From Sandaracinus sp964481145 (GTDB lineage Bacteria; Myxococcota_A; Polyangia; Polyangiales; Sandaracinaceae), in contig CAYZTA010000009.1 in NCBI GenBank assembly GCA_964481145.1, forward strand, positions 62,001-126,000: a stretch of DNA of 64,000 nt. The letters run 5' to 3'. The notes beneath the pieces were generated by a model. That model did not search any database. It was not told where the DNA came from and saw only the letters and a list, made by a program, of their open reading frames with translations. Below, in pieces: positions 63,148 through 64,000 of this stretch (positions within the stretch are counted from its first letter, which is position 1; every line of letters starts with the position of its first letter). A program made the position numbers and the translations under genes.

Positions 63148-64000
63148 ATGACGTATTTGCTCCAATCGTGGCTCGATGAGAGCGCCGCGCGCTGGCCGAA
63201 TCATATCGCGATTCACGAGCCCCATCACGAGCTGTCCTATCGCGCGTTGGCCGAACAAAGCGCAGCCCTGGCGTCGTGCCTCCACGAGCTTGGTGTGCGT
63301 CGCGGCGATCGCGTCGGAATCTATGCGAAGAAATCATCACGAACCATCATTGCGATGTATGGGATTTTGCGTGTAGGCGCGGCGTACGTGCCGCTCGATC
63401 CGAGCGCGCCTTTGACTCGCATCGCATATACGATTGAAAACGCGGGGATTCGCGCGCTCGTCGGATCTCAATCGCTTCTTTCGGGGATTCGACACCAAGT
63501 AGAGGGTGTCGTCGAATCGGCGATCGTACTCGACTCCGACGTGTCGGAGAGCGACGGCTCGTCCGGCTTTCGCGTGCGTGTCGATTGGAGCGAGGTGCGA
63601 AAATCGCCTTCGTTCACGCATGCCACGAGCGGGCCGGGGGTCGATACGGATCTGGCGTATATCCTTTACACCTCGGGTTCCACGGGCACCCCGAAGGGGG
63701 TCGCGATCGATCATCGTGCGAGTCTCACCTTCGTATCGTGGGCGGTGCGGCGCTTCGAACTCGGGGTTCGAGATCGCGTCACGAGTCATGCCCCTTTGCA
63801 TTTCGATCTGTCGACGTTCGATATCCTTGCGAGTGTCGCGGCAGGGGCGACGGTTGTCATCGTGCCCGAAAATACGGCGATCTTCCCGACGCGTCTCGCG
63901 GAGCTGCTCGAGCGTGAGCGGATCACCATGACTTATCTCGTGCCGTCGGCGCTTTCGATGATGGCTGAGCATGGAGAGCTGGCTCGTCGCGATCTGTCTC
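63148..64000 (+). CDS. Freestanding amino-acid adenylating enzyme (partial, cut by window end)
   Basis: A reading frame from ATG 63148 (with GAAGGGGA upstream) that stays open to the window's last base, giving 284 residues. It is an AMP-forming enzyme of the DltA/NRPS A-domain type, with A3 motif YILYTSGSTGTPKG near 172-185 and A4-region APLHFDLSTFDILASVA, much like DltA and the PltF/RedM prolyl-AMP ligases. The lysine and carrier-interaction regions lie beyond the window. It starts 25 bases after the acyl-CoA dehydrogenase stop, so both are one operon. Together they suggest activation and oxidation of an amino acid on a carrier protein, e.g. proline to pyrrole. Confidence 0.85.
   Translation, partial: MTYLLQSWLDESAARWPNHIAIHEPHHELSYRALAEQSAALASCLHELGVRRGDRVGIYAKKSSRTIIAMYGILRVGAAYVPLDPSAPLTRIAYTIENAGIRALVGSQSLLSGIRHQVEGVVESAIVLDSDVSESDGSSGFRVRVDWSEVRKSPSFTHATSGPGVDTDLAYILYTSGSTGTPKGVAIDHRASLTFVSWAVRRFELGVRDRVTSHAPLHFDLSTFDILASVAAGATVVIVPENTAIFPTRLAELLERERITMTYLVPSALSMMAEHGELARRDLS

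Overview
The window looks like a chromosomal segment from a GC-rich myxobacterium-type organism (Myxococcota, probably Polyangia and close to the Sandaracinus group). This is inferred from gene style. Many single-copy lipoproteins carry Asp/Gly/Ala-rich linkers after the lipobox. Two secreted trypsin-like proteases have Cys-rich repeats, 'DNDCDG'-type motifs and a MYXO-CTERM-like tail. There is a eukaryote-like Ser/Thr kinase with a large ATPase/TPR tail, an NtrC-type regulator, an RCC1-repeat lipoprotein and a solitary NRPS. No rRNA, tRNA, CRISPR array, insertion sequence or prophage was seen.

Layout. 0.2-4.7 kb (+): an alpha-oxoamine synthase/FemAB-like fusion, a small unknown protein and an NtrC-type response regulator. 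4.7-12.2 kb (-): a one-module NRPS (C-A-T-TE) followed by Tad/TadE-like pilus-type proteins, a membrane-anchored protein and a lipoprotein. 12.3-16.9 kb (+), divergent from the NRPS: a four-part fusion of aldehyde dehydrogenase, class III aminotransferase, GNAT and a second aminotransferase-like domain that seems to have lost its catalytic lysine. 17.2-22.7 kb: a PAP2 phosphatase, a DNRLRE/PL14-like secreted lyase and a CPA2 antiporter with a USP-type tail.

22.9-29.1 kb (+) is the most interesting block. It holds a FeeM-like N-acyl amino acid synthase, an exported protein, an ECF sigma factor with a membrane partner, and an RCC1 lipoprotein. Three intergenic sites share the same bipartite element, TCGAGAC/CCGAGAC plus an A-tract and GCACTCA(T/C)C, with exactly 20 nt between GAGAC and GCACTCA each time. 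The sites lie just before the FeeM-like gene, the sigma gene and the RCC1 gene. This is a candidate autoregulated ECF regulon with leaderless or nearly leaderless transcripts.

29.2-33.6 kb (+): a tight operon with two VAO/PCMH-type flavoproteins flanking a phytanoyl-CoA dioxygenase-like enzyme, probably a small oxidative tailoring pathway. 33.8-35.7 kb (+): two overlapping genes, a small His/Cys-rich protein and an ImmA/IrrE-type metallopeptidase. 35.7-43.6 kb (-): an FtsX-type ABC exporter, an MlaE permease, a lipoprotein, an MshEN/HD-GYP/receiver/PATAN signalling protein, a PPC-domain lipoprotein and a 7-TM protein. 43.7-53.3 kb (+): the large kinase, two tandem paralogous proteases and a SWIM/SNF2 helicase. 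53.3-59.8 kb holds mainly housekeeping genes (TsaD, an RlmM-like methyltransferase, a YebC-family protein) mixed with cell-surface lipoproteins. 59.9-64 kb (+): a BrkB/YihY membrane protein, then a GNAT/FemAB-like protein, an acyl-CoA dehydrogenase and a freestanding adenylating enzyme cut by the window edge. The last three look like the start of a biosynthetic cluster that oxidises a carrier-bound amino acid.

Domain calls were made by eye from the translated sequence. Family names are recognition calls, not database results.
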